From positions 1 through 64,000 of the forward strand of contig JASJEC010000007.1 of NCBI GenBank assembly GCA_030064845.1: 64,000 nucleotides of DNA, read 5' to 3'. This stretch comes from Kiloniellales bacterium (GTDB lineage Bacteria > Pseudomonadota > Alphaproteobacteria > Kiloniellales > JAKSDN01). Each line of letters begins with the position of its first letter. The stretch's first letter is position 1. The notes below the pieces were generated by a model, which saw only the letters and a list, made by a program, of their open reading frames with translations, ran no database searches and had not been told where the DNA came from. This document shows positions 26,449 to 35,065 of the stretch, piece by piece. The translations under genes and the position numbers were made by a program.

Positions 26449-28734
26449 ATGAAGCAGGACAGAGGTTCGGTGTTCCGACCCCGACTTAGAATTTATGCAC
26501 GTGCGATGATCTTCATTGGGACGGTTCTCACCGCGATCACCGCAGCCGTCACCTGGGTCAAGATAAGCGAGGAACGCCGGCAGCTGACGGAAGCACTGTA
26601 CTCTCGTTTGGCCGACCTCTCCACCGGGCAGGCATTGGCCCTTTCGAACTCCGTATGGGACCTGAACCGGGACAATGCGAAGACCATCATGCAGGGATTG
26701 GCTCAGCATCCCGATTTCGTCGCCGCCACGGTGACGGACGAAAAGTCCCGGGTCTTCGTGGCGCTTCGCGCAAAGGATGCGATGCGTCTACCGGTGGTCA
26801 GCCAGACCACCGACATCGTGCTCAAGGAACAGTCCAGCACCAAGACCATCGGCAGCCTGGAACTGTCGCTTTCGCTCGACCGGCTGAGACAGGCGCAGGA
26901 GCAGGCGCTGATCGATGCAATCGTCCTGGGATTCGCCCAACTCTTCGCGGTGCTGGTCGCCGTCGGCCTAGGGCTGCGAACCGTGGTCAAGCCGCTGACG
27001 TCGATAACCGACACAATGGTGAGTGTTGCCGCCGGCCACTTGGACCCACCGATGCCCTTCGTGGATCGTCAGGATCAGGTCGGCGCCGTGGCGCGTGCGG
27101 TCCGCTCGCTTCGGGACATGGCGGTAGACCACAGAAAGGCGAAGGAGGCGCTCGAGCGGGCGCAAAGCGAATTGGAGCAGCGCGTGGAGGAACGTACTCG
27201 GGAACTGCACGCCAGCGAAAAGCGGTTCCGGGACTATGCGGAGGCCTCGGGCGACTGGTTCTGGGAAACGGATGCGGACCTGAGGTTCACCTACATGTCC
27301 GGCGCCGTGGAACGCATCCTGGGCGTACCGCCCGAGTGGCACTACGGCATGACCCGCGAGGAGCTCCTCAGCAAAGATCATGACAAGGCGGCATGGGCAC
27401 AGCACAAGAAGACACTTCTGGAGCGCAAGCCGTTCCGCAACTTCGTGTACTACCGCGTCGGAGAAGGCATCAAGCCGCACTGGCTGAGCATTAACGGCAT
27501 ACCGGTGTTCGATGATTCGGGAACCTTTATCGGGTACCGGGGAACCGGTGCCGATATCACCGCTCAGAAGCGGGCCGAGCTCAAACTCCACGCCAGCGAG
27601 GAACAGCTGCGCCAAGCCCAAAAGATGCAAGCAATAGGCCAGCTGACAGGCGGTGTGGCGCACGACTTCAACAATCTTCTCGCGGTCATCCGGGGCAATC
27701 TGGAGATCCTTGCCGGCAAGAGCGGCGAGAAGGAACCCAGGGTGCAGGCAATGTTCCGCGCGATCGGAAGGGGCGCCGAGCTTACCCAGCGCCTGCTGGC
27801 CTTCTCTCTTCGCCAATCGCTCTCGCCGCGACCAATCGATCTGGCGGGCATGGTGGAGGAAATGTCGGAACTTTTGGCGCGGACCCTCGGAGAGGGCGTC
27901 ACAATCGAAACCATCGCTGCCGAAGATTTGAAGCCCGCGCTAGCCGACCAGGGTCAGGTAGAGAACGCCCTGGTCAATCTCGCGATCAACGCGCGCGACG
28001 CGATGTCGGGCAGCGGCAAGCTTACGATCGAATGCAGCAACGCCCGGCTCGACCAGTCCTACGTCGCCAGGAACCCCGAAGTCGATGCCGGCGACTACGT
28101 TGTCCTTGCGGTAAGCGACACCGGCCAAGGCATGACGCAGAAAGTTTTGGAGCATGCGGTCGAGCCGTTCTTCACCACCAAGAAGGTCGGCGAAGGCAGC
28201 GGCCTGGGACTATCCACGGTCTACGGCTTCGCAAAGCAATCGGGTGGTCATCTGGCGATCTACAGCGAACAGGGTCTCGGAACAACGGTGAAGCTCTACT
28301 TGCCGCTGGCAGATCAGGCCCCCCAAAAGCCCAAAGTCCAACCCGTGGCTCCCGAGCCTAGCGGACGGGGCGAGCTGATCTTGATCGTCGAAGACGACGA
28401 GGAGGTGCGCAAGGTGGCCGCATCGATTGTCCAGTCCCTTGGCTACGAGGTGATGGACGTGGCGGATGCCAGTGAAGCCCTGGCCTTACTCCAGCAAGAC
28501 CTACCGATCGCGCTCGTGCTCTCGGACGTCGTCCTCCCGGGAGGTATGAGCGGTCCGGAAATGGCCGATGAGGCGCGGATCAAGCATCCTGACCTCCAGT
28601 TTGTTTTCATCTCCGGTTATCCGGCGGAGGCGGCGCGGCGCAACGGATCCATCGGCTCCGACAGGGTCCTTCTGAACAAACCCTTCGATCAGCGAGCGCT
28701 GGCGGTTGCCCTTCGACAGGCTCTCGACAAGTAG
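26449..28734 (+). CDS. Hybrid sensor histidine kinase (HAMP-PAS-HisKA-HATPase-REC)
   Basis: 761 aa from the ATG at 26449, behind GGGCAGGAG; the frame opens at 26398 without such a site. Order: membrane helix 1 (about 14-36), a periplasmic sensor loop of about 110 residues, helix 2 ('AIVLGFAQLFAVLVAVGLGL'), HAMP, a coiled coil ('AKEALERAQSELEQRVEERTREL'), a PAS domain ('DYAEASGDWFWETDADLRFTYMSGAV'), HisKA with His405 in 'VAHDFNNLLAV', HATPase with 'NLAINARDAM', 'DTGQGM' and 'GEGSGLGLSTVYGFA', and a C-terminal receiver with Asp693 in 'LVLSDVVLPGGMSGP'. It lies directly after the binding protein gene, probably as one operon. No output regulator is adjacent, so the target is unknown. Confidence 0.88.
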   Translation: MKQDRGSVFRPRLRIYARAMIFIGTVLTAITAAVTWVKISEERRQLTEALYSRLADLSTGQALALSNSVWDLNRDNAKTIMQGLAQHPDFVAATVTDEKSRVFVALRAKDAMRLPVVSQTTDIVLKEQSSTKTIGSLELSLSLDRLRQAQEQALIDAIVLGFAQLFAVLVAVGLGLRTVVKPLTSITDTMVSVAAGHLDPPMPFVDRQDQVGAVARAVRSLRDMAVDHRKAKEALERAQSELEQRVEERTRELHASEKRFRDYAEASGDWFWETDADLRFTYMSGAVERILGVPPEWHYGMTREELLSKDHDKAAWAQHKKTLLERKPFRNFVYYRVGEGIKPHWLSINGIPVFDDSGTFIGYRGTGADITAQKRAELKLHASEEQLRQAQKMQAIGQLTGGVAHDFNNLLAVIRGNLEILAGKSGEKEPRVQAMFRAIGRGAELTQRLLAFSLRQSLSPRPIDLAGMVEEMSELLARTLGEGVTIETIAAEDLKPALADQGQVENALVNLAINARDAMSGSGKLTIECSNARLDQSYVARNPEVDAGDYVVLAVSDTGQGMTQKVLEHAVEPFFTTKKVGEGSGLGLSTVYGFAKQSGGHLAIYSEQGLGTTVKLYLPLADQAPQKPKVQPVAPEPSGRGELILIVEDDEEVRKVAASIVQSLGYEVMDVADASEALALLQQDLPIALVLSDVVLPGGMSGPEMADEARIKHPDLQFVFISGYPAEAARRNGSIGSDRVLLNKPFDQRALAVALRQALDK

Positions 28735-28760
28735 GAGGGCCACACCCGAGGCGAAGGAAG

Positions 28761-30140
28761 TCAACTGGGGCTGGCGGTCAATCTATCGTCGAGAGACTCT
28801 CGCGCGGCGATGCCGAAGCGTTGCTCGAAACGTGACAGGACCGCCGGTTCGAGGCTCACCTTGAGGCTGCAGCCCTCTTCGTCGTCGCTGCGTTCCAGCA
28901 CCTTGCCCCTCTCGTAGAGCCAGGACAGCGCCGCACCGTCCTGGTGAGGAATCCAAAGATCGACAAGGCACCGGTGGCCGTTCACCGCGTTCGACAGAAG
29001 CAGGAGGAGCTGATCCAGGCCTTCGCCGGTCACCGCGGATATGGCGATCTGATCCGGCGTCCGGGCGGCCCGGTCGACGACGGCGGCACGCTCGTCGGGA
29101 TCCAGCAGGTCCAACTTGTTCAAGACCTCGATCCGTTGACTCCCCTCGGCGGTCAGGCCCAGGTCCTCGAGCACGGCCTCGACGTCGCGGCGCTGGGCTT
29201 CCGTATCGGCATGGGCGGCGTCGCGGACGTGCAGAATCAGGTCGGCCTCGGAGACCTCCTCCAAGGTCGCCCGGAACGCGGCGACGAGGCCGGTCGGGAG
29301 CTCCGAGATGAAACCGACCGTGTCTGAAAGGATGGCCTCATGGTCGCTGTCCAGGCGGATCTTGCGCATGGTCGGGTCCAAGGTGGCGAAGAGCATCTTC
29401 TTCGCCATCACGCGCGCACCGGTCAGGCGGTTGAACAAGGTCGACTTGCCCGCATTTGTGTAGCCGACCAGAGCGATCACCGGATAAGGGACCCGCTTGC
29501 GCGCCTGGCGGTGCAACGCCCGCGTCCGCTTCACGGTCGCCAACTCGGTCCTGATCCGCGAGATCCTATCCGACGTCAGCCGGCGGTCGATCTCGAGCTG
29601 GCTCTCGCCAGGGCCGCCCAGGAAGCCGAAGCCGCCGCGCTGCCGTTCCAGGTGGGTCCAGGAGCGGACCAAGCGCGAGCGTTGGTAGCTCAGGGCTGCC
29701 AATTCGACCTGGAGCTGGCCTTCCTTGGTCCGGGCGCGCTCTCCAAAGATCTCGAGAATGAGGCCGGTCCGGTCGATCACCTTGCACGACCAGGCACGCT
29801 CCAGGTTGCGCTGCTGGATCGGCGTGAGCCCGTGATCGATGATGCAGAGCATTATCGATTGATCGGCGATGAAATGCGCTAGTTCCTCGACAGCGCCCTT
29901 GCCTATCAAGGTGCCCGGCCGCGGCCGGTTCGCCCGGAGGACGCGACCGTCGACCACCGCAAGGTTGATCGCCTCGGCGAGACCGACGGCCTCGCTCAGC
30001 CGCGCCTCAGAATCGCGGGGTGACGAAGGCGCGCTCCGGAAGGCCGGGTGGAGAACGAGACAGCGCTCCGCCGCCTTCCCCGGCGACCCGTCGCCGAGGC
30101 CCTCCACCTGCTTTCCTGGATTGCGATCGCTTGCCGTCAA
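28761..30140 (-). CDS. hflX: GTPase HflX, ribosome-splitting factor
   Basis: 459 aa with a TTG start at 30140, 22 bp after the hfq stop. The N-terminal HflX domain ends in the glycine-rich linker 'RQRGGFGFLGGPGESQLEIDRR'. The G domain has 'GYTNAGKSTLFNRLTG' (G1), 'DTVGFISELP' (G3), and 'NKLDLL' (G4). HflX binds the 50S subunit and rescues stalled or heat-stressed 70S ribosomes. The hfq-hflX order is typical of proteobacteria. The frame is open further upstream but has no standard start codon there. It converges on the hybrid kinase gene (26-bp gap). Confidence 0.95.
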   Translation of the reverse strand: MTASDRNPGKQVEGLGDGSPGKAAERCLVLHPAFRSAPSSPRDSEARLSEAVGLAEAINLAVVDGRVLRANRPRPGTLIGKGAVEELAHFIADQSIMLCIIDHGLTPIQQRNLERAWSCKVIDRTGLILEIFGERARTKEGQLQVELAALSYQRSRLVRSWTHLERQRGGFGFLGGPGESQLEIDRRLTSDRISRIRTELATVKRTRALHRQARKRVPYPVIALVGYTNAGKSTLFNRLTGARVMAKKMLFATLDPTMRKIRLDSDHEAILSDTVGFISELPTGLVAAFRATLEEVSEADLILHVRDAAHADTEAQRRDVEAVLEDLGLTAEGSQRIEVLNKLDLLDPDERAAVVDRAARTPDQIAISAVTGEGLDQLLLLLSNAVNGHRCLVDLWIPHQDGAALSWLYERGKVLERSDDEEGCSLKVSLEPAVLSRFEQRFGIAARESLDDRLTASPS

Positions 30141-30162
30141 ATCGCGCCGAACGATGACACGC

Positions 30163-30417
30163 TCATACGTGCTCCGCTTCTTCCTTGGCCCCCTCGAACA
30201 GCTGCACAGGGGTGGCCGGCATCACCGTCGAGATCGCGTGCTTATACACCAACTGCGAGTGGGCGTCGCGCCGCAACAGGACGGAGAAGTTATCGAACCA
30301 CGTGATGATGCCCTGGAGCTTCACCCCATTGACCAAGAACACCGTGACCGGGACCTTGTTTTTGCGAATGTGGTTGAGGAAGACATCTTGCACATTCTGG
30401 GACTTTTCGCTTGGCAT
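30163..30417 (-). CDS. hfq: RNA chaperone Hfq
   Basis: 84 aa, the usual size in alphaproteobacteria. Sm1 motif '[42 protein letters not shown]' and Sm2 '[12 protein letters not shown]' are intact, including the Gln, Phe/Tyr, Lys and His residues that bind U-rich RNA 3' ends on the proximal face. The hexamer pairs small RNAs with mRNAs. In this group it also controls nitrogen-related genes, which suits its place near ntrYX. The C-terminal tail is short. The 157 bp upstream hold its promoter region and no other gene. Confidence 0.98.
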   Translation of the reverse strand: MPSEKSQNVQDVFLNHIRKNKVPVTVFLVNGVKLQGIITWFDNFSVLLRRDAHSQLVYKHAISTVMPATPVQLFEGAKEEAEHV

Positions 30418-30574
30418 TATCGACCATTACTCCCTTTTTTTCTTAGAGCGGTGTCGGCGCCCCCGTATCTCAGGATATCGTAACTTGGAATTGGGTGGGA
30501 CTCCACGAAAACCAGGATTGCGCGAGCATTATGTGGGTCTAGCACAACCGACGGGGAATAGCTCTAGGGCAAAT

Positions 30575-31228
30575 TTAGGAATTCAACGCGAGTTCGGCTA
30601 GGGCAAGACAGCCCGATACATGGAAATTAGGAACACAGTCCGGGAACTCTCCGGCGCCGGGCGGTTCGGGACGCAGCAGAACGGCCGTACAGCCGTTCCG
30701 CGCGGCGCAGAGCATGTCGATGTCGGTGTCGCCGATCAGCCAGACCCGGGGACCCGGCGACACGCCGCTGCCGGCCAGCGCCATGGAGACCGCCTCAGCG
30801 GCCGGCTTGTCGTAGGCCGCGTCGCCGGCGCCGACGATCCGGCCGAAGTATTCCTCCCAGGCCAGATGCGCGACCTCCCGTCTCAGCAGCTCGCCCTGTT
30901 TGTTGGAGAGGACCGCGAGCGGGATCCCCGCTGCGGCGAGCCCGGCGAGCAGTTCGTGCGCCCCTTCGTAAGGGCGAAGCTGGCTCAGGTGATTGGCTTC
31001 GAAGGCGCCGAAGAACACCGCCATGGCCTCGTCGCTGCGGGCACCGAACAGCTCGGGAAAGGTTTCGCGAGCGGAGCGCCGGACGTTGCGGCGGGTCTCA
31101 TCGAGCGACCAGGGCCGCTGGCCCATGGCCAGGAAGGTCGTCTCAAGGGCGTGGTGGATCGACCGCCAGCTGTCGACCAGCGTATTGTCCCAGTCGAAGA
31201 GGACCGCCCGCGGCGGCGGGAGGCTCAC
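30575..31228 (-). CDS. HAD-superfamily phosphatase, phosphoglycolate-phosphatase-like
   Basis: 217 aa. The HAD motifs are 'LFDWDNTLVDSW' (nucleophile Asp, with Trp in place of the usual Leu/Phe), 'LAVLSNKQ' (motif II Ser), the Lys in 'AYDKPAAE' (motif III) and 'WLIGDTDIDMLCARNGC'-like motif IV. The cap domain is the four-helix type of Gph-like enzymes. The substrate is probably a small phosphorylated metabolite. The start overlaps the stop of the upstream aminotransferase gene by 4 bp, so the two are translationally coupled, as seen in many relatives with the ntr-hfq block. Confidence 0.85.
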   Translation of the reverse strand: MSLPPPRAVLFDWDNTLVDSWRSIHHALETTFLAMGQRPWSLDETRRNVRRSARETFPELFGARSDEAMAVFFGAFEANHLSQLRPYEGAHELLAGLAAAGIPLAVLSNKQGELLRREVAHLAWEEYFGRIVGAGDAAYDKPAAEAVSMALAGSGVSPGPRVWLIGDTDIDMLCAARNGCTAVLLRPEPPGAGEFPDCVPNFHVSGCLALAELALNS

Positions 31229-32088
31229 GCGCTGGCCTTGCCGTTCTGCACGAAGTTCCTGTAGCTCGCCACGAGCTGCCCGGTCAGCAGTCCGGGATGG
31301 CCGTTGCCGACCGGTTTGCCGTCGATGCGGGTGACCGGCATCACGAAGTTCGTGCTCGAGGTCAGGAAGGCTTCCCGCGCCTCGGTCGCCTCCTCGGCGG
31401 TGAAGGCACGTTCGACGAAACGGATGTTCTCGCGCGCCGCCAAGTCGAGGATACGGAGCCGGGTAATCCCGTTTAGAATGGCTTCTGAGGCGTCCCGCGT
31501 AACCAGCTCGCCGTCCTGGGTGACAATCCAGGCGTTGGTCGAGGTGCCCTCGGTTACCAGGCCGTCCTCGTCGATCATCCAGGCCTCGAAGGCGCCCTCC
31601 TCGACCGCCTGCTGCTTGCCCAATACGTTCGGCAGCAGGGAGACCGATTTGATATCGCGCCGTTTCCAGCGGATGTCGGGGATCGTGACGATCCCGACCC
31701 CCTCGCTCAGGAGCTTCTCGCTCGGCGGCTTCTTCTGGCGCGTGGTCATGACCAGCGCGGGGCGGGCCTGGCGCGGAAACGCGTGGTCGCGCGGCGCCAC
31801 GCCGCGCGTGACCTGCATGTAGAGAAAGCCGTTGCTGAGGGCGTTGCGCCGCATCAGTTCGCGGCTGACCAGCTCGATCGCCTGCCGTGACATGGGCAGC
31901 GGGATGCTCAATTCGCTGAGCGACCGTTCCAGCCGGTCGAGGTGCGGCGCCTCGTCGATCAGGGTCCCCTGGACCACCGGCACGACCTCGTAGACGCCGT
32001 CCGAGAACTGATAACCGCGGTCCTCGATGTGCACCGCGGCGGACTTGTGGGGCAGATAGCGCCCGTTGACATAGGCTAAGCGGGGCAT
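31225..32088 (-). CDS. dat: D-amino-acid transaminase-like fold type IV PLP enzyme
   Basis: 287 aa from ATG 32088, 7 bases after AGGAGG; a GTG two codons earlier is less well placed. Fold type IV markers are present: 'GYQFSDGVYEVVPVVQGTLIDEAPHLDRLERSLSEL', the Schiff-base Lys in 'RRDIKSVSLLPNVLGKQQA', and 'VTEGTSTNAWIV' for the cofactor phosphate. The pattern is nearer D-alanine transaminase than the branched-chain enzyme IlvE. It would make D-glutamate or D-alanine, or act on another amino acid. It sits between trkA and the phosphatase gene in the ntr-hfq region, a common alphaproteobacterial order. Confidence 0.82.
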   Translation of the reverse strand: MPRLAYVNGRYLPHKSAAVHIEDRGYQFSDGVYEVVPVVQGTLIDEAPHLDRLERSLSELSIPLPMSRQAIELVSRELMRRNALSNGFLYMQVTRGVAPRDHAFPRQARPALVMTTRQKKPPSEKLLSEGVGIVTIPDIRWKRRDIKSVSLLPNVLGKQQAVEEGAFEAWMIDEDGLVTEGTSTNAWIVTQDGELVTRDASEAILNGITRLRILDLAARENIRFVERAFTAEEATEAREAFLTSSTNFVMPVTRIDGKPVGNGHPGLLTGQLVASYRNFVQNGKASA

Positions 32089-32140
32089 GACCACCCTCCT
32101 CCGACCCTCGTCGTTCCGGACGACTGCTTTGCCACGGTAA

Positions 32141-33517
32141 TCAGAAAAACTCCAGCTTGACGGAGAACAGCCGCTCGACCTTCTTAACCGCCTCAGTGGC
32201 GGCGAAAATCATGACCAGATCGCCGGCGCGGATGACGGTATCGCCACGCGGGATGATGACCGCGTTGCCCCGCACGAGGGCCGCGACGAGCACCCCGACG
32301 GGCAGCTTGGCCTGGCGGATCGGCACGCCGACTAGGCTGGTCGTCTCGAGCGCTTCGACCTCGATCAGCTCGCCGAAACCTTCGTTGACCGAGTGGACCG
32401 AGCGGATCCGGCCGCGCCTGACGTGCTGCAGGATGGTGGAGACCGTGATCACCCGCGGGCTGACTACGGTATCGATGCCCAGGGAGTCGATCAGCGGCGC
32501 ATAGGAAGTCTTGTTCACCAGGGTCACCGCCCGCTCACAGCCGAAGCGCTTGGCCAGCAGCGAGCCCAGGATGTTGACCTCGTCGTCGTTCGAGACCGCG
32601 ATCACGGTCTCTGTCTGCTTTGCGTTGACTTCCTCCAGCACGTCGGTGTCGAGCGCGTCGCCGTGGATCACCACGGTCCGCCGCAAGGTCTGGGCGACGA
32701 ACTCCGCGCGCTTCTTGTCGATCTCTATCAGCTTCATGTGAACGTGGGGCTGATCCTCTTCGACCATACGGGCCAGCGACAGGCCGATGTTGCCGCCGCC
32801 GATGATGATGACCCGGCGCGCCTCCTTTTCCTCGTGGCCGAATGCCGACATGGCCCGCGCCAGGTGATCGGTCTCGGCCACGAAATAGACGTTGTCGCCC
32901 AGCCGCAGGTCGTCTTCCGGCCGCGGCACGAAACCGTTGCCGTCGCGGGAGATCCCGACAACGGTGATATGCAGATCCGGGAACAGGCCGGTCAGCTCCC
33001 TGAGCGGCGTGTCCAGGATCGGACAGTTTTCCGTGCAGTGGACGCCGATCAGGCTGACCTTGCCCTCGGCCAGGGGGTTGACGTCGAAGGCGCCCGGGAC
33101 CTGCAGACGGCGTGCGATGGCGCGAGCCACCTCGATCTCCGGCGAGATAATGACGTCGATCGGCAGATGGTCGCGGCTGAACAGGTTGGCCCAGAGCGGA
33201 TCCAGGTAGCTCTGGTGCCGCACGCGGGCGATCTTGGTCGGCACCTCGAAAAGCGTGTGGCAGATCTGGCAGGCGACCATGTTGACCTCGTCGGCGTAGG
33301 TTACCGCGATCACCATGTCCGCGTCCGTGGCTCCGGCCCGCTCGAGCACGTCGGGATGGGAGGCGAAGCCGACCAGTCCCTTGACGTCCAAGGACTCGAC
33401 GAGTTTCTGCACGAGCTCCGGCGACTGATCGATCACCGTAACGTCGGCGTTCTCGCTGGAGAGGTAGCGCGCGATGTTGGAACCCACCTGGCCCGCGCCG
33501 CACACGATTACCTGCAT
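32141..33517 (-). CDS. trkA: TrkA, potassium uptake regulatory subunit
   Basis: 458 aa with two tandem RCK units. Each has a Rossmann NAD-binding start ('MQVIVCGAGQVGSNIARYLSSENADVTVID' and 'RVIIIGGGNIGLSLARMVEED') and a TrkA_C domain (first about 140-220, second about 375-455). TrkA binds the cytoplasmic face of the TrkH channel and gates K+ uptake according to bound nucleotides. No trkH lies in the window. The gene is downstream of ntrX in the same direction, after a 156-bp gap that may hold its own promoter. Confidence 0.95.
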   Translation of the reverse strand: MQVIVCGAGQVGSNIARYLSSENADVTVIDQSPELVQKLVESLDVKGLVGFASHPDVLERAGATDADMVIAVTYADEVNMVACQICHTLFEVPTKIARVRHQSYLDPLWANLFSRDHLPIDVIISPEIEVARAIARRLQVPGAFDVNPLAEGKVSLIGVHCTENCPILDTPLRELTGLFPDLHITVVGISRDGNGFVPRPEDDLRLGDNVYFVAETDHLARAMSAFGHEEKEARRVIIIGGGNIGLSLARMVEEDQPHVHMKLIEIDKKRAEFVAQTLRRTVVIHGDALDTDVLEEVNAKQTETVIAVSNDDEVNILGSLLAKRFGCERAVTLVNKTSYAPLIDSLGIDTVVSPRVITVSTILQHVRRGRIRSVHSVNEGFGELIEVEALETTSLVGVPIRQAKLPVGVLVAALVRGNAVIIPRGDTVIRAGDLVMIFAATEAVKKVERLFSVKLEFF

Positions 33518-33673
33518 GGAAGGGTCCCCGCTTTACCAGAGCGCATAGGGTTCGCCGAGAGCCGGCTCAGGCGGTTCGTCGACCCGGCGGTCTTGCTTCA
33601 AGAACAGAGTCTCGCGCGAAGGAACTGGCCCCCGTGCGATCGAGAATGAGCACCAAGTCAACGCGGGCCCGCC

Positions 33674-35065
33674 CTAGTGACGCTCTCCGGCCGTGAGGCC
33701 GAGGGTTCGCAGCTTTCGGTGCAAGGCCGAACGTTCCATCCCGACAAAGGCGGCGGTGCGGGAGATGTTCCCACCGAAACGCGCAACCTGGGCTTCGAGG
33801 TACTTGCGCTCGAAGACCTCGCGCGCTTCGCGCAGCGGCAGCGACATGATCTCTTGAGGATCCTGGTTCCGGGCCATCGAGGGCGCGATGGAGTCGATGT
33901 CGGAGGGCAGCACCTCCGCGTTGACCGGTTCGTCCGGCGCTCCGGGGGCCATGATCAGGATCCAATCGATCACGTTGCGCAGCTGGCGCACGTTGCCGGG
34001 CCAGTCGTAGGCCTGCAGGGTAGCCACGGCCTCCTCGGACAGCTGGCGCGGCGGCAGCCCGCCGAGCTCGGCCGAGCGGTTGATGAAGTGATCGATCAGC
34101 AGCGGCACGTCCTCGCGCCGCTCGCGCAGCGCCGGGACCCGCAGCGGCACCACGTTGAGTCTGTAGAACAGGTCTTCGCGGAACTTGCCGGCGTGAATCA
34201 GCTCCGGCAGGTTGCGGTTCGAAGAGGCGATGACCCGGACGTCCACCTCGACCTGCCGCTGGCCGCCGACCCGCAGGAAGGTTTGCTCCTGGAGCACACG
34301 AACGATCTTGCCCTGGGTTTCGACCGGCATGTCCGCGACCTCGTCGAGCAGCAGCGTGCCGCCGTGGGCGCGCTCGAAGGTACCGGTCTTGCCGGGCGTG
34401 TCCGGGCCCTCGACGCCGGGCTCCGTGCCGAACAGCTCGCACTCCAGCCGATCCGGGTGCATGGTCGCGCAATTCAGCGCCACGAAGCTGCCCGAGGCGC
34501 GCGGCGAGCGTTCGTGGATCAAGCGCGCCACGACCTCCTTGCCGACCCCGGCCGGCCCGGTGATGAAGACCCGGCTGCCGGTAGGCGCCACCTTGTCGAC
34601 CACCTGCCGGACCTGGTTGATGACAATGGACTTGCCGAGCAACTCGGTGGCGGCGCCCGCCCTCTGACGAAGCTCCTCGACCTCCATCTTGAGGCGCGAG
34701 GCCTCGACCGCCCTCTGGACGACCAGGAGCAGACGATCGGCCTTGAAAGGCTTCTCGATGAATTCGTAGGCACCGCAGCGGATTGCGTTGACCGCCAGCT
34801 CGATCGTCCCGTGTCCGCTGATCATGACGACCGGAAGATTTGGATACTCGTTGAGGATCGCCTTCAGCAGGTCCATGCCGTCGAGCTGGCTGTTCTTCAG
34901 CCAGATGTCGAGGATGACCAGGTTCGGACGGCGCTGCCGGATCGCTTCCATGGCCCGGTCGCTGTCCCCCGCCTCGCGGACGGCGTAGCCTTCGTCCGAC
35001 AGGATCCCGTTGATGGCCGTCCTGATGTCGGCCTCGTCATCGACGACCAGGATGTCATGCGCCAT
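33674..35065 (-). CDS. ntrX: NtrX, response regulator of the NtrYX system
   Basis: 463 aa from ATG 35065 (MAHDILVVDDE); upstream codons of the frame lie inside ntrY. The receiver (1-120) has its Asp in 'LVILDIWLKNSQLDGMDLL'. The AAA+ domain has Walker A 'GPAGVGKE' and 'GGTLLLDEVADMP'. The GAFTGA loop that contacts sigma-54 is missing and reads 'GTEPGVEGPDTPGKTG', as is usual for alphaproteobacterial NtrX, so it probably acts with sigma-70 promoters. A Fis-type helix-turn-helix ('GGNISRTAAFVGMERSALHRKL') closes the protein. The start overlaps the ntrY end by 11 bp. NtrYX responds to nitrogen and redox state. Confidence 0.95.
   Translation of the reverse strand: MAHDILVVDDEADIRTAINGILSDEGYAVREAGDSDRAMEAIRQRRPNLVILDIWLKNSQLDGMDLLKAILNEYPNLPVVMISGHGTIELAVNAIRCGAYEFIEKPFKADRLLLVVQRAVEASRLKMEVEELRQRAGAATELLGKSIVINQVRQVVDKVAPTGSRVFITGPAGVGKEVVARLIHERSPRASGSFVALNCATMHPDRLECELFGTEPGVEGPDTPGKTGTFERAHGGTLLLDEVADMPVETQGKIVRVLQEQTFLRVGGQRQVEVDVRVIASSNRNLPELIHAGKFREDLFYRLNVVPLRVPALRERREDVPLLIDHFINRSAELGGLPPRQLSEEAVATLQAYDWPGNVRQLRNVIDWILIMAPGAPDEPVNAEVLPSDIDSIAPSMARNQDPQEIMSLPLREAREVFERKYLEAQVARFGGNISRTAAFVGMERSALHRKLRTLGLTAGERH

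Noticed and set aside
33674-35065. Loss of the GAFTGA loop in NtrX as damage
   Set aside because: Typical for alphaproteobacterial NtrX, which can act without sigma-54.
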